Origin: Pseudomonas haemolytica
GTDB lineage: Bacteria; Pseudomonadota; Gammaproteobacteria; Pseudomonadales; Pseudomonadaceae
Direction: 5' to 3'
DNA: 64,000 nt
Assembly: GCF_009659625.1 (NCBI RefSeq)
Contig: NZ_VOIW01000001.1
Span: forward strand, 930,001 to 994,000
Part shown: positions 1 to 12,734 of the stretch, one piece after another
How the letters are laid out: the number at the start of each line of letters is the position of its first letter
Position numbering within the stretch: position 1 is the first letter of the stretch
Position numbers and translations under genes: made by a program
The notes under the pieces: model-generated
Told to the model about the DNA's origin: nothing
What the model saw: only the letters and a program-made list of their open reading frames with translations
The model's database searches: none

Positions 1-931
1 CAGAGACGGTGTTGTCGCGCAGCTCGGGGTCGTACTTGGTCATTACTTCCAGCGCACGCGGGTCGAAGCGCTTGGCCAGGGTCAGGCCGATCTCGCGGGC
101 AATCGACACTTTTTCGTCACGGGAGAAGTGCATGCTGCTGGCGTAACCGTCGAGCAGGGCCATGGCCTTGTCCGGGTCCTGGCGCGCCAGGCGACGCAGG
201 CCCAGGCCCACGGCGTCGGACATTGCCTCGGTGGCCGGCAGGAAGCGTGACGGGTCGCTGAGCATGTCGGGCTTCTGCGCCACGTCCACCATCAGGCGGC
301 CTTGGGCGCCGAGGGTTGGCAGGGTTTTCACCAGGCTGTTGGCCAGCGCGTAGTTACGCGCTTCGGCGGCGAGCTTGGCGCGGTCCCAGATCTTCTGTTC
401 GGTCAACTGGCCGGCGGCGGCCCATTGGCCGAAAGTGGCATCACAGGCGGCCGGCTGGGATTTGCCGGTCATCCACAATTTTTCGGCGGTCTTGTAGCCT
501 TCAGCCTTCAGATTGTGGCTGAGCTGGTATTGGCCATGCAGGCAGTCCAGTTCGACGAAATTGAGCTTGGCGTCGTAGTACTTTTCAAACGTCTGCCAAT
601 CGCCACGTTCGGCCAGCCAGCGCAGCCAACGCAGTTTCATCCAGTTGGCTTGGGGCAGGTCGCCGTGTTTGGCGAGGAACTGTTCGATTTCCTCGTTGCT
701 CGCGGTTTTCAGGCGTGCGGTCAGCTCGTCATAAGCCAGGTACGGCGTGAGCGGGTAGTCGGCCAGGGCCTGGCTGTATTGCATGTAGGGCCCGCTGTCA
801 CCCTTGGCCAGGGCACGTTTGGCTTGGTCGTAATACTGACGTTGGGTGGTGAGGTCCACTGCCTGGGCGGATTGAACGGCAGTGGCGGAAAGAAGCAGAC
901 AAGATAAAAAGTTGAAAAGGCGACTGCGCAT
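1..931 (-). CDS. slt: Soluble lytic murein transglycosylase, N-terminal part (cut by window edge)
   Basis: Reading leftward from an ATG at 931 gives a signal peptide (MRSRLFNFLSCLLLSATAVQ, then AQA before the mature VDLTTQ) followed by about 285 residues of helical superhelix sequence typical of Slt70-type enzymes (for example YYDQAKRALAKGD and WMKLRWLRWLAERGDWQTF). Slt cleaves the MurNAc-GlcNAc bond of peptidoglycan in the periplasm, forming 1,6-anhydro ends. The catalytic C-terminal lysozyme-like domain is outside the window, so activity cannot be checked. It is divergent from uup, as in other pseudomonads. The family is well recognised from the mature N-terminus and the neighbourhood. Confidence 0.9.
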   Translation of the reverse strand, partial: MRSRLFNFLSCLLLSATAVQSAQAVDLTTQRQYYDQAKRALAKGDSGPYMQYSQALADYPLTPYLAYDELTARLKTASNEEIEQFLAKHGDLPQANWMKLRWLRWLAERGDWQTFEKYYDAKLNFVELDCLHGQYQLSHNLKAEGYKTAEKLWMTGKSQPAACDATFGQWAAAGQLTEQKIWDRAKLAAEARNYALANSLVKTLPTLGAQGRLMVDVAQKPDMLSDPSRFLPATEAMSDAVGLGLRRLARQDPDKAMALLDGYASSMHFSRDEKVSIAREIGLTLAKRFDPRALEVMTKYDPELRDNTVS

Positions 932-1144
932 GAGACGTCCGTGCAAAGAAATCACGACTAGCGCCGGCACTGCCGACACTGATTGCCCCTAGCTTAGCCT
1001 TTTGCCAGCGGCCCGCGAAAGCTTTGCCGACAGGTTCGATCAAGTTCGCCGGAAATGTCCTACAGAACGTGTCGATAGAGAAAATGCCGACCGCATCCCA
1101 CCCTCAAGTCAGGTAGAATGCGCGCCCAGTTTTTGGAGAAGCGT

Positions 1145-3064
1145 ATGACCCTGCTCAAATTCAGCGATGTGTCCCTTGCTTTCGGCGCCATGCCGTTGTT
1201 GGACAAGGTGTCCTGGCAGATCGCCCGTGGTGAGCGGGTGTGCATCATCGGCCGCAACGGCACCGGCAAATCCAGCATGATGAAGCTGGTAAAAGGCGAC
1301 CAGAAGCCCGATGACGGCTCTGTCTGGCGTGCCCCTGGCCTCAAGATCGGCGAATTGCCGCAAGAATTGCCGGTGGCCGACGGACGGACAGTGTTCGACG
1401 TGGTTGCCGAAGGCCTGGACGGTGTTGGCGAGTTGCTCGCGCAATACCATCACCTGGCGCAGAACTGCGTCACCGAAGAAGACCTGGACAAGCTGATGCA
1501 CGTCCAGCAAGACCTCGAAGCCCGTGACGGCTGGCGTTTGCAGCAACTGGTAGACAGCACCCTGAGCCGCCTGCAACTGCCGGCCGACAAGACCCTCGCC
1601 GAATTGTCCGGCGGCTGGCGTCGTCGCGTGCTGCTGGCCCAGGCTCTGGTGTCCGAGCCGGACCTGCTGCTGCTCGACGAACCAACCAACCACCTGGACA
1701 TCGGCGCCATCGCCTGGCTCGAAGAAGCCATCAAGGATTTCCAGGGCGCCGTGCTGTTTATCACGCACGACCGTGCCTTCCTGCAGAGCCTGGCCACGCG
1801 CATTCTCGAACTGGACCGTGGCGGCCTGATCGACTGGAACGGCGACTATGCCAGCTTCCTGGTGCACAAAGAGGCCGCACTGTCTGCTGAAGAGACCGCC
1901 AACGCGCTGTTCGACAAGAAACTGGCCCAGGAAGAAGTCTGGATCCGCCAGGGCATCAAGGCGCGCCGCACCCGTAACGAAGGCCGTGTGCGTGCCTTGA
2001 AAGCCTTGCGCGTCGAGCGCAGCGAACGCCGCGAGCGTACCGGCAAGGCCAACATCCAGCTGGATACCGCCGACAAGTCAGGCAAGCAAGTGATGGTGCT
2101 GGAGAACGTCAGCTTCCATCACCCGGACGGCCCGTTCCTGATCAAGGACTTCTCCATGGTCCTGCAGCGCGGCGACCGTATCGGCCTGCTGGGCGCCAAC
2201 GGTACCGGCAAGACCACCTTGCTCAAGCTGATGCTCAGCGGTCTGCAACCGACCAGCGGCACCGTGGAAGAGGGTACGCGCATCGACGTTGCCTACTTCG
2301 ACCAGTTGCGCCACCAGTTGGACCTGGAAAAAACCGTGATCGACAACGTTGCCGAAGGCCGCGACTTTATCGACATCGACGGCCAGAGCCGCCATGTACT
2401 CAGCTACCTGGGCGACTTCCTGTTCAGCCCGCAACGTGCGCGTACGCCGGTCAAGGCCTTGTCCGGTGGTGAGCGTGCGCGTTTGCTGCTGGCCAAGCTG
2501 TTCAGCAAGCCGGCCAACCTGCTGGTACTCGATGAACCGACCAACGATCTCGATGTGGAAACCCTGGAGCTGCTGGAAGAGGTCTTGCTGACCTTCAACG
2601 GCACTGTGCTGATGGTCAGTCACGACCGGGCATTCCTCGACAACGTGGTCACCAGCACCCTGGTCTTCGAAGGTGAAGGCAAGGTGCGCGAGTACGTGGG
2701 TGGTTACCAGGACTGGCTGCGCCAGGGTGGCTCGCCGCGTCTTCTGGGCGTGACCGAGAGCAAGTCCGGCAAGGCTGACTTGGCCTCGGCGGTGGTTGCT
2801 CCTGTGGAAGCTGTTGCACCGGCTCAGGAAGCTGCACCAGCGGCCAAGAAGAAACTCAGCTACAAGCTTCAGCGTGAGCTGGAAGCTTTGCCGGGTGATA
2901 TCGACGCCAAGGAACAGCAGATTGCTGCGGTAGAAGCGCAAATGGCCGACGCGGGCTTCTACCTGCGCCCGGCGGCGGAAACCGCAGCGGTCATCGCTTC
3001 GCTGGAGACGTTGAACCAGGAGTTGGAAGCGTTGGTTGAGCGTTGGGCCGAGCTGGATGCCTGA
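1145..3064 (+). CDS. uup: ABC-F family ATPase Uup
   Basis: Soluble protein of 639 residues with two ABC ATPase domains and no membrane segment. Domain 1 has Walker A GRNGTGKS at residues 36-43, signature LSGGW and Walker B LLLLDEPTNHLD. Domain 2 has GANGTGKT, LSGGERARLLLAKL and LLVLDEPTNDLD. The C-terminus, after an Ala/Pro-rich linker, is a charged coiled coil (KKKLSYKLQRELEALPGD) that in Uup binds DNA. ABC-F proteins act on ribosomes; Uup is linked to translation and to suppression of transposon excision. I chose the ATG at 1145 because GGAG at 1135-1138 is well spaced before it; an in-frame ATG at 1118 lacks such a site. A strong terminator follows. Confidence 0.93.
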   Translation: MTLLKFSDVSLAFGAMPLLDKVSWQIARGERVCIIGRNGTGKSSMMKLVKGDQKPDDGSVWRAPGLKIGELPQELPVADGRTVFDVVAEGLDGVGELLAQYHHLAQNCVTEEDLDKLMHVQQDLEARDGWRLQQLVDSTLSRLQLPADKTLAELSGGWRRRVLLAQALVSEPDLLLLDEPTNHLDIGAIAWLEEAIKDFQGAVLFITHDRAFLQSLATRILELDRGGLIDWNGDYASFLVHKEAALSAEETANALFDKKLAQEEVWIRQGIKARRTRNEGRVRALKALRVERSERRERTGKANIQLDTADKSGKQVMVLENVSFHHPDGPFLIKDFSMVLQRGDRIGLLGANGTGKTTLLKLMLSGLQPTSGTVEEGTRIDVAYFDQLRHQLDLEKTVIDNVAEGRDFIDIDGQSRHVLSYLGDFLFSPQRARTPVKALSGGERARLLLAKLFSKPANLLVLDEPTNDLDVETLELLEEVLLTFNGTVLMVSHDRAFLDNVVTSTLVFEGEGKVREYVGGYQDWLRQGGSPRLLGVTESKSGKADLASAVVAPVEAVAPAQEAAPAAKKKLSYKLQRELEALPGDIDAKEQQIAAVEAQMADAGFYLRPAAETAAVIASLETLNQELEALVERWAELDA

Positions 3065-3081
3065 GTGATCCAGCAGCACTG

Positions 3082-3120
3082 AAAAGCCCGGCGTCCATTC
3101 CTATGAGCGCCGGGCTTTTT
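3082..3120 (+). terminator. Rho-independent terminator after uup
   Basis: AAAAGCCCGGCG and CGCCGGGCTTTTT form a GC-rich stem around a short loop, ending in a T run. It lies 18 bases after the uup stop. Confidence 0.85.
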
Positions 3121-3137
3121 ATATGAAATGCGATCCA

Positions 3138-3233
3138 AATGTGGGAGCGGGCTTGCTCGCGAAAGCGGTGTGTCAGTCACCAGATGCATCAACTGACAGA
3201 CAGCTTTCGCGAGCAAGCCCGCTCCCACATTTG
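3138..3233. repeat. REP inverted pair (REPIN), GCGGGCTTGCTCGCGA class
   Basis: Two inverted copies of AATGTGGGAGCGGGCTTGCT flank a short variable centre. The class (…GCTCGCGAAAGC) differs from the GGGGGCTTGCTCCCGATAGC class seen later in the window. It lies between the 3' ends of convergent uup and the usp gene. Confidence 0.85.
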
Positions 3234-3246
3234 CTAGGCGTTGTAC

Positions 3247-3687
3247 TTAAGAGGCTTTCACTAGTTTTACCGCCAGTACATCGCACGGCGCGCCGTGCAG
3301 TACGTCATTGGCAGTAGAACCCAGCAACAACGCCAAGCCGTGACGACCATGGCTACCCACCACGATCAAGTCGCAAGCCTTTTCCTTGGCCAAGTGGTGG
3401 ATTTCCTGGCGCGGTTGGCCGTATGTCAGGTGGCAGTCTTCCTTTTTCAGGTGCGGGTATTTGAGAATCAAACGGTCCAGGCGCTCCTTGGCCTGGTCAA
3501 ATTGTTGTTGCTGCAACTGGGAAAGGTCCATCGGCACGTCACCGCCAAAGGCCATGGCCATGGGCTCGACGATATGCACCAGCGACAGTATGGCGCCATT
3601 GGCCAATGCAGACTCCTGTGCGCGCTTGATCACCGGATCGCACTCTTCGGTCAGATCGACAGCGACCAGAATATGTTTGTAGGGCAT
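3247..3687 (-). CDS. Universal stress protein (UspA family)
   Basis: Protein of 146 residues, the usual single-domain Usp length. The N-terminus MPYKHILVAVDLTEE carries the conserved first strand with its Asp. The C-terminal VVGSHGRHGLALLLGSTAND fits the G-x2-G-x9-G-S/T nucleotide-binding motif of the ATP-binding Usp subgroup. Cytoplasmic, normally dimeric, and raised under stress or growth arrest; the exact role is unknown. The ATG at 3687 is preceded by GGAGGA at ideal spacing; a TTG 15 bases upstream is within that ribosome site and is unlikely. It is convergent with uup and monocistronic by layout. Confidence 0.88.
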   Translation of the reverse strand: MPYKHILVAVDLTEECDPVIKRAQESALANGAILSLVHIVEPMAMAFGGDVPMDLSQLQQQQFDQAKERLDRLILKYPHLKKEDCHLTYGQPRQEIHHLAKEKACDLIVVGSHGRHGLALLLGSTANDVLHGAPCDVLAVKLVKAS

Positions 3688-3792
3688 GAGGCGTTCCTCC
3701 AAGGGACTGCAATACGTTCAGTATGGCTGCTTTCAAGCGGATGGGGTTGCGTCAGGTCAAATCCGCTCATCTAGAAATTCGGGAGTACACAT

Positions 3793-4230
3793 ATGACGGT
3801 CTTGATAGTGGTGTCAATCCTTGCGGTGGTTTTAAGCCCCCTGGCATGGCTGCGCCCGTCGCGCCAGCAGAGCGGGCGCATGGCCCTGCGCATGGAGGCA
3901 CGCCGCATCGGCCTGGCGATGCAGTTGGCGCCCCAGGAGTGGCCGCATTGGCTCAAGCAGGAGCCGCCGAGCCCATGCGCGCAATATTGTCGCCCCCGGC
4001 GTGGCAGCACCCCGGCGATCTGGAGTTACTGGCAGCTGGAGCCGGGGGTTTGGGTCAATCAATGGCGCGAAGGGTGTGTGGATGAAAAGTTGTTGCCGCA
4101 TTTTGCAACGCTGCCGGCGAACGTCTACAAGGTCGAGGCCGACAAGCAGATGATCGCTTTGTATTGGGGCGAGAAGGGCGAGATGAGCGTATTGAAGGAT
4201 ATTGATGCACTGCTCAAGGCTTTGGCCTGA
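3793..4230 (+). CDS. Conserved membrane-anchored protein of unknown function
   Basis: 145 residues with an N-terminal hydrophobic helix (MTVLIVVSILAVVLSPLAWL, residues 1-20) followed by a basic Arg-rich stretch, so one membrane anchor with the soluble part probably in the cytoplasm. The rest is Trp-rich (EWPHWLKQE, WSYWQLEPGVWVNQW) and ends with a short alpha/beta segment. I cannot assign a function. GGGAG at 3781-3785 is well placed before the ATG. It sits alone between usp (divergent) and fadBA. Confidence 0.75.
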   Translation: MTVLIVVSILAVVLSPLAWLRPSRQQSGRMALRMEARRIGLAMQLAPQEWPHWLKQEPPSPCAQYCRPRRGSTPAIWSYWQLEPGVWVNQWREGCVDEKLLPHFATLPANVYKVEADKQMIALYWGEKGEMSVLKDIDALLKALA

Positions 4231-4708
4231 CGGGCAATAAAAAGCCCGACATCATCATCGGGCTGGAGTTGGCCAGGCAGGCCGGTAATTCTGTGGTTCC
4301 CGCGGCGGATGTTCATCCGCTCGCGCCAAGGTTTGTCGCAAGCCTAGCGGCATATCCCATTCTGTACAGCCGTTTCCCACATCTTTTGCCTTATTGATTT
4401 CGTGAATATTTGAATATTGGCGAGGCCGCGCCTTGGGGGCGGGGTTCTGAAATGACTGGAAAGTCGCGTTTTTACTAGCCTTTGGAGCGATTGACAATTG
4501 CTCGGAATTGGATGAAGGTGGCGTACCCAAATCAAACGGGCGTATGAATTGAGCGTTTGTCTGTCAGACGGCTCATACAGAACCCCGACTATCGCACTGG
4601 CGGGTGTGCCTGGCTGACTGGCGTGAGCATTGATGCAACTGTCAATGTCAAACCAGAGACCAGCGTCCAGTGTGTACTGTTCAGCTTCCATATCGTGGAG
4701 ATCAGTTG
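4231..4708 (+). promoter_or_regulatory. Long fadBA leader with CAAACG/CGTTTG inverted half-sites
   Basis: This 478-base stretch has no convincing gene; minus-strand ORFs in it lack recognisable protein features. It holds the hairpin at 4240-4265 and, at 4533-4538 and 4554-4559, the inverted hexamers CAAACG and CGTTTG with starts 21 bases apart (two helical turns). CAAAC/GTTTG is the half-site of the fatty-acid-responsive regulator PsrA, encoded at 13,607, and PsrA is known to control fadBA in P. aeruginosa. The spacing is wider than the compact PsrA operator, so binding here is an inference. Confidence 0.4.
4240..4265 (-). terminator. Hairpin with T run on the minus strand
   Basis: AAAAAGCCCGA and TCGGGCT pair around ATCATCA. 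The run of A precedes the stem on the plus strand, so as a terminator it works for minus-strand transcripts; on the plus strand it has no T run but may still define the 3' end of the preceding gene. Confidence 0.5.
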
Positions 4709-8061
<3,353 letters not shown>

Positions 8062-8076
8062 GCGTTGCGTTGATGG

Positions 8077-8110
8077 AAGCCGGGGCCCAGTGCCCCGGTT
8101 TTTGTTTTTT
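8077..8110 (+). terminator. Terminator of fadBA
   Basis: AGCCGGGGC and GCCCCGGTT make a perfect GC stem around CCAGT, followed by TTTTGTTTTTT. Confidence 0.85.
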
Positions 8111-8158
8111 GGAACTTTTTAATATTTTTTTCAACAAATTTTGCAAGAGGGCCAGAGC

Positions 8159-8395
8159 ATGAAAGTCGAACCAGGGCTCTACCAACATTATAAGGGGCCG
8201 CAGTACCGCGTTTTCAGCGTGGCACGGCACTCCGAAAACGAAGAAGAAGTGGTGTTTTACCAAGCGCTGTATGGCGAATACGGCTTTTGGGTGCGCCCCT
8301 TGAGCATGTTCGTGGAGACCGTCGAAGTTGACGGCGAGCAGGTCCCGCGCTTTGCTTTGGTCAAGACCGAACCCAGTCTTTTTTCAGGGCAATAA
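8159..8395 (+). CDS. DUF1653 family small protein
   Basis: 78 residues: MKVEPGLYQHYKGPQYRVF then EEVVFYQALYGEYGFWVRPL and a C-terminal FVETVEVDGEQVPRF. The G-x-Y-x-H-x-K-G-x-x-Y start and the VxYxxLY..G..WVRP segment are the hallmarks of DUF1653, a short all-beta family of unknown function. Cytoplasmic. I use the ATG at 8159 behind AGAGGG; a TTG at 8141 would add six residues without benefit. It stands alone between fadA and topA. Confidence 0.8.
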   Translation: MKVEPGLYQHYKGPQYRVFSVARHSENEEEVVFYQALYGEYGFWVRPLSMFVETVEVDGEQVPRFALVKTEPSLFSGQ

Positions 8396-8509
8396 CGGCA
8401 GGTCGCGCAGAATGCTGCGCTTGACCTCACCTTGTTGCCACTATATATAGCGTTGCCGCGACAGGCGCCAACTGCCTTTCACTTCTCGAATTCAGGAATT
8501 TTCCGATCC

Positions 8510-11131
8510 ATGGGCAAATCGCTGGTCATTGTGGAATCCCCGGCTAAGGCCAAGACCATCAACAAGTACTTGGGCAACGAGTACGTGGTGAAGTCGAGTA
8601 TCGGCCATATCCGAGACCTGCCCACCAGCGGTTCGGCTAGCGCCAGCAAGGAGCCTGCTGCCAAGCGCGGCAAGGCGGCTGCGGGCGAAGGCCCGGTGCT
8701 CTCGCCTAAAGAGAAAGCGCGCAAGCAGCTGGTCTCGCGCATGGGTGTGGATCCGGATCATGGCTGGAAGGCCAAGTACGAAATCCTTCCGGGCAAGGAA
8801 AAGGTCATCGAAGAGCTGCGCCGGCTCGCCAAGGATGCTGACACCATCTATCTCGCGACGGACTTGGACCGCGAAGGGGAAGCCATTGCCTGGCACCTGC
8901 GCGAAGCCATCGGCGGTGATGACAGCCGCTACAAGCGCGTGGTGTTCAACGAAATCACCAAGAAAGCCATCCAGGAAGCCTTCTCCAAACCGGGTGAACT
9001 GGACATCGACCGCGTCAACGCCCAGCAGGCCCGTCGTTTTCTCGACCGCGTCGTGGGCTACATGGTCTCGCCACTGCTGTGGGCCAAGATCGCCCGTGGC
9101 CTGTCTGCCGGCCGTGTGCAGTCGGTTGCGGTAAAGCTGGTGGTAGAGCGTGAGCGCGAGATCCGTGCGTTCAATCCCGAAGAATACTGGGAGGTCCACG
9201 CTGACCTCGGCACCGCCAAGGGCGCCAACGTGCGCTTTGAAGTGGCTCGTGAGAAAGGCGAAGCCTTCAAGCCGCTGAACGAAGCCCAGGCCATGGCCGC
9301 GCTGGAAAAGCTCAAGGCTTCCAGCTACAGCATCGTCAAGCGCGAAGACAAACCGACCAGCAGCAAGCCGTCGGCGCCGTTCATCACCTCCACCCTGCAA
9401 CAAGCCGCGAGCAACCGCCTGGGCTTCGGGGTGAAGAAGACCATGATGATGGCCCAGCGTCTGTATGAAGCCGGCTATATCACCTATATGCGTACCGACT
9501 CCACCAACCTCTCGGTAGACGCGGTCGCGATGGCGCGTACTTATATTGAAAGCGAGTTCGGCAAGAAATACCTGCCGGAGAAGCCGAACGTCTACAGCAG
9601 CAAGGAAGGCGCCCAGGAGGCTCACGAAGCGATTCGTCCTTCCGACGCCAACACCGAGCCGAGCAAGCTCAGTGGCATGGAGCGCGACGCTGAGCGCCTC
9701 TACGAGCTGATCTGGCGCCAGTTCCTGGCTTGCCAGATGCTGCCGGCGCAATACCTGTCCACTACCGTCAGCGTGGGTGCTGGTGACTTCGAGCTGCGTG
9801 CCAAGGGCCGTATCCTCAAGTTCGACGGCTACACCCGCGTCATGCCGCAAATCGCCAAGCCTGGCGATGACGACGTACTGCCGGACATGGCCCAGGGCGA
9901 CACGTTGAAGCTGATCAAGCTCGACCCGTCCCAGCACTTCACCAAGCCGCCGGCGCGTTATTCGGAAGCCAGCCTGGTGAAAGAGATGGAGAAGCGCGGT
10001 ATCGGTCGTCCGTCGACCTATGCGGCGATCATCTCCACCATCCAGGACCGTGGCTACGTGGCGCTGCACAACCGTCGTTTCTATTCGGAAAAGATGGGCG
10101 ACATCGTCACCGAACGTCTGTCCGAGAGCTTCTCCAACCTGATGGACTACGGCTTCACTGCCGGCATGGAAGAGAATCTCGATGACGTGGCCCAGGGTCA
10201 GCGCGACTGGAAAAACGTGCTCGACGAGTTCTACGGCGATTTCAAGAAAAAACTCGAAGTGGCTGAAAGCCCTGAGAGCGGCATGCGTGCCAACCAGCCG
10301 GTGATGACCGACATCCCGTGCCTGACCTGTGGCCGTCCGATGCAGATTCGTACCGCCTCCACTGGCGTGTTCCTCGGTTGCTCGGGCTATAGCCTGCCGC
10401 CGAAAGAGCGCTGCAAGGCCACCGTCAATCTGGTGCCGGGCGATGAGATCGCCGCCGATGACGAGGGTGAATCCGAGTCGCTGGTACTGCGCGGCAAGCA
10501 CCGCTGCCCGATCTGCAGCACGGCGATGGACGCCTACCTGCTGGACGAGAAGCACAAGTTGCACATCTGCGGTAACAACCCGGATTGCAATGGCTACGAG
10601 ATCGAAGAGGGCACTTACCGCATCAAGGGCTATGAAGGCCCAAGCCTGGAATGCGACAAGTGCGGCAGTGAGATGCAGCTCAAGACCGGACGTTTCGGCA
10701 AGTTCTTCGGCTGCACCAACCCGACTTGCAAGAACACCCGCAAACTGCTGAAAAGCGGTGATGCGGCGCCGCCGAAGATGGACCCGGTGAAGATGCCTGA
10801 GCTCAAGTGCGAGAAGGTCAACGACACCTACATCCTGCGTGACGGTGCTTCGGGCCTGTTCCTGGCTGCCAGCCAGTTCCCGAAAAACCGCGAGACCCGT
10901 GCACCACTGGTGTTGGAGATCGTGCCGCACAAGGATGAGATTGATCCGAAGTACCACTTCCTGTGTGAAGCGCCGAAGAAGGACCCGGATGGTCGCCCAG
11001 CCGTGATCCGCTACAGCCGCAAGACCAAGGAGCAGTACGTGCAGACCGAAGTGGACGGCAAGCCTACCGGCTGGAAAGCGTTCTACGACGGCGGCAAGTG
11101 GAAGGTCGAGGACAAGCGCCAGGGCGCTTGA
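8510..11131 (+). CDS. topA: DNA topoisomerase I (omega protein)
   Basis: 873 residues. The toprim domain begins at once with [12 protein letters not shown] (Glu9) and continues with the acidic triad [13 protein letters not shown] near 120. The active-site Tyr lies in [17 protein letters not shown] near residue 325. The C-terminus has three four-Cys zinc modules ([25 protein letters not shown] with their partner Cys pairs) and a further basic tail. The enzyme relaxes negative supercoils in the nucleoid through a 5'-phosphotyrosine intermediate. The ATG at 8510 opens the conserved [10 protein letters not shown] start; an upstream in-frame start at 8432 gives non-conserved sequence. Confidence 0.96.
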   Translation: MGKSLVIVESPAKAKTINKYLGNEYVVKSSIGHIRDLPTSGSASASKEPAAKRGKAAAGEGPVLSPKEKARKQLVSRMGVDPDHGWKAKYEILPGKEKVIEELRRLAKDADTIYLATDLDREGEAIAWHLREAIGGDDSRYKRVVFNEITKKAIQEAFSKPGELDIDRVNAQQARRFLDRVVGYMVSPLLWAKIARGLSAGRVQSVAVKLVVEREREIRAFNPEEYWEVHADLGTAKGANVRFEVAREKGEAFKPLNEAQAMAALEKLKASSYSIVKREDKPTSSKPSAPFITSTLQQAASNRLGFGVKKTMMMAQRLYEAGYITYMRTDSTNLSVDAVAMARTYIESEFGKKYLPEKPNVYSSKEGAQEAHEAIRPSDANTEPSKLSGMERDAERLYELIWRQFLACQMLPAQYLSTTVSVGAGDFELRAKGRILKFDGYTRVMPQIAKPGDDDVLPDMAQGDTLKLIKLDPSQHFTKPPARYSEASLVKEMEKRGIGRPSTYAAIISTIQDRGYVALHNRRFYSEKMGDIVTERLSESFSNLMDYGFTAGMEENLDDVAQGQRDWKNVLDEFYGDFKKKLEVAESPESGMRANQPVMTDIPCLTCGRPMQIRTASTGVFLGCSGYSLPPKERCKATVNLVPGDEIAADDEGESESLVLRGKHRCPICSTAMDAYLLDEKHKLHICGNNPDCNGYEIEEGTYRIKGYEGPSLECDKCGSEMQLKTGRFGKFFGCTNPTCKNTRKLLKSGDAAPPKMDPVKMPELKCEKVNDTYILRDGASGLFLAASQFPKNRETRAPLVLEIVPHKDEIDPKYHFLCEAPKKDPDGRPAVIRYSRKTKEQYVQTEVDGKPTGWKAFYDGGKWKVEDKRQGA

Positions 11132-11153
11132 TCCATCGGATGCGCTGAAGATG

Positions 11154-11249
11154 CAATGTGGGAGGGGGCTTGCTCCCGATGGCGGTGGGTCAGTTGATAC
11201 ATCTGTAACTGACCCACCGCCATCGGGAGCAAGCCCCCTCCCACATTTG
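11154..11249. repeat. REP inverted pair (REPIN), GGGGGCTTGCTCCCGATGGC class
   Basis: Inverted copies of AATGTGGGAGGGGGCTTGCT enclose GGCGGTGGGTCAG…CTGACCCACCGCC, which extends the pairing. Located between topA and the next gene. Confidence 0.85.
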
Positions 11250-11324
11250 CACTTGCGGTACGCCCGGCCGTTCCGTGACACTGTTCAGCCAGCATCCCGC
11301 CTATTCGTTGTGGAGATTGCCGTC

Positions 11325-11846
11325 ATGGCCAACGAACTCTATACCCGTACTAACCAGAAAATTTACTTCGCGGGTTTATCTCTGGAAGCCCTTGGGCGTG
11401 CCGAGGAAGGGAAGGAGATGAATGCCATCGCGCTGGTGCAGGCAGGGCGCGAAGCAGCCCTGTTCCATCTGTACGGCGCCTTGCTGGGGCTGTGCCATGA
11501 AATCGCTGGGTTCTACCGCTTGCCCCAGGCGGGTGCGCCTCGAGCGGAAATGATCGTGAACCGTGAAGTGCTGGATTCCATGGCGATCCCTGAATTGGCC
11601 GAACTGGTGGAAATGGCCCAGAGCCCTGACAGTTGGGTGGCGCGATTGCTCAAGGCCCATGCGGATATGTTCCAACCTCCGCGTGTTCCTCATGTGCCCA
11701 AGGGCGATGTTACCCAGCCGTTGATTGCCGCTGTGGCGTTGCAAGAGGATGAGCCCAAGCCCTTGAGCCGCGAAGAGTTGGAAGGTTGGCGCCAGGAGCT
11801 GAAAAAAATGGCACTGCGTTTTCGTGAAGGGTTGAACGAGTGCTGA
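11325..11846 (+). CDS. DUF6586 family conserved protein
   Basis: 173 residues: MANELYTRTNQKIYFAGLSL opens a mostly helical, soluble protein with no signal peptide. It ends in a Glu/Lys-rich helix (REELEGWRQELKKMALRFRE). This family is found next to topA in pseudomonads and I know of no assigned function. The upstream reading frame runs through the REP element and should not be translated, which supports the ATG at 11,325 after TGGAGA. Confidence 0.75.
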   Translation: MANELYTRTNQKIYFAGLSLEALGRAEEGKEMNAIALVQAGREAALFHLYGALLGLCHEIAGFYRLPQAGAPRAEMIVNREVLDSMAIPELAELVEMAQSPDSWVARLLKAHADMFQPPRVPHVPKGDVTQPLIAAVALQEDEPKPLSREELEGWRQELKKMALRFREGLNEC

Positions 11847-11965
11847 GGGTGGGAGCGAGTTAGCCCGGTACCATTCATCAAGCGGTAAAGAAACCTGCCC
11901 AGATCCTCTGCGAGGCTGGGTGGATGACTGATATAATCCCGGCCTTTCGTGGAGAACAGACTTTT

Positions 11966-12199
11966 ATGCCAACGTCCTTTCTGGAAATTGTTGAACTGCC
12001 TGACGGCCGAATCGAATTGCGCCGGGCGGAGGACGAGGGTTCTCTGGTTATTCTGGATTTTTCCGAAGATGCCAAGGTGTTCCTGCAGGGCCAACACGTG
12101 GAAGTGGCTAAAGCCATGTTGAGCGTGGGTGTGCAGATGGCAGGTCGCTTGGCGGAAGGCGAGCCTGAGAAAGACGACGGCCCGCGGGTTCTTCACTGA
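11966..12199 (+). CDS. Conserved small protein of unknown function
   Basis: 77 residues: MPTSFLEIVELPDGRIELRR, then SLVILDFSEDAKVFLQGQ and a helix VAKAMLSVGVQMAGRL with an acidic tail. It looks like a two-strand plus helix soluble protein. It is conserved at this locus before sulA-lexA in pseudomonads, but its role is not known to me. TGGAGA upstream at 11,949-11,954 favours the ATG at 11,966 over one at 11,924. It converges on sulA. Confidence 0.7.
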   Translation: MPTSFLEIVELPDGRIELRRAEDEGSLVILDFSEDAKVFLQGQHVEVAKAMLSVGVQMAGRLAEGEPEKDDGPRVLH

Positions 12200-12250
12200 G
12201 TCTGGTGGTGAAGGCGCTTCTGTGGCGAGCGAGTCCATCCACAGGGCTTA

Positions 12251-12724
12251 TTATCCCAAGCGAATATTCAAGCTCTGTGCATCGCCCGTACGTGCGGCAC
12301 TGATCAATTGCTGCTTGGCCGCAGCATTCAACGGATTCAACCAACTCACCACCGTATGACTACGGCCCAGGCGCAAGGCTTCGCAGGTCAACTGCTGGGC
12401 GCTCTGCGTGCCGCGTGGTTGCAGCAGCAGGATACGCTCACGGTTGAGGCCAGCCTCCCGTAGCCAGGCCTGGGTCAGGCTGGCGGGTGGGGCGATCAGG
12501 GTCAGCCAGCGTGCGTCCTTGTCTTCGCTCAATTCGCGCAGGATAGGTGCCAGCAGGTTCAGGCAGCTCTCAGCCGCACCGCGCAACGACAATTCACTGA
12601 ACGCCTCAGGTTCGCTGCCCCAGGGGGCCTCGACCGTTTCCTTGAGGATGGGCGCAAGGGGTTGGGCCATGAAGGCCTCGAACAGCGACAGTTGGGTGTG
12701 TTGTGGGGTGTGCACGAGCTGCAT
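12251..12724 (-). CDS. sulA: SOS cell-division inhibitor SulA
   Basis: 157 residues. The C-terminal two-thirds carry the SulA core (RWLTLIAPPASLTQAWLREAG, ILLLQPRGTQSAQQLTCEAL, HTVVSWLNPLN), a RecA-like fold without an ATP-binding loop. SulA binds FtsZ and blocks Z-ring assembly during DNA damage. The gene starts 10 bases after lexA on the same strand, so lexA-sulA is one SOS operon controlled by the LexA boxes ahead of lexA. A GTG/ATG choice upstream (12,757) would run into lexA; the ATG at 12,724 behind AAAGGAGGC is clear. Confidence 0.88.
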   Translation of the reverse strand: MQLVHTPQHTQLSLFEAFMAQPLAPILKETVEAPWGSEPEAFSELSLRGAAESCLNLLAPILRELSEDKDARWLTLIAPPASLTQAWLREAGLNRERILLLQPRGTQSAQQLTCEALRLGRSHTVVSWLNPLNAAAKQQLISAARTGDAQSLNIRLG

Positions 12725-12734
12725 GATGCCTCCT

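Noticed and set aside
4344..4691. 115-codon minus-strand ORF ahead of fadB
   Set aside because: No domain or ribosome site, and it lies in the fadBA leader; a chance ORF is more likely.
8492..11281. 929-codon minus-strand ORF opposite topA
   Set aside because: It is the antisense shadow of a fully recognised topoisomerase I, has low-complexity His/Leu/Val-rich sequence and no known domain.
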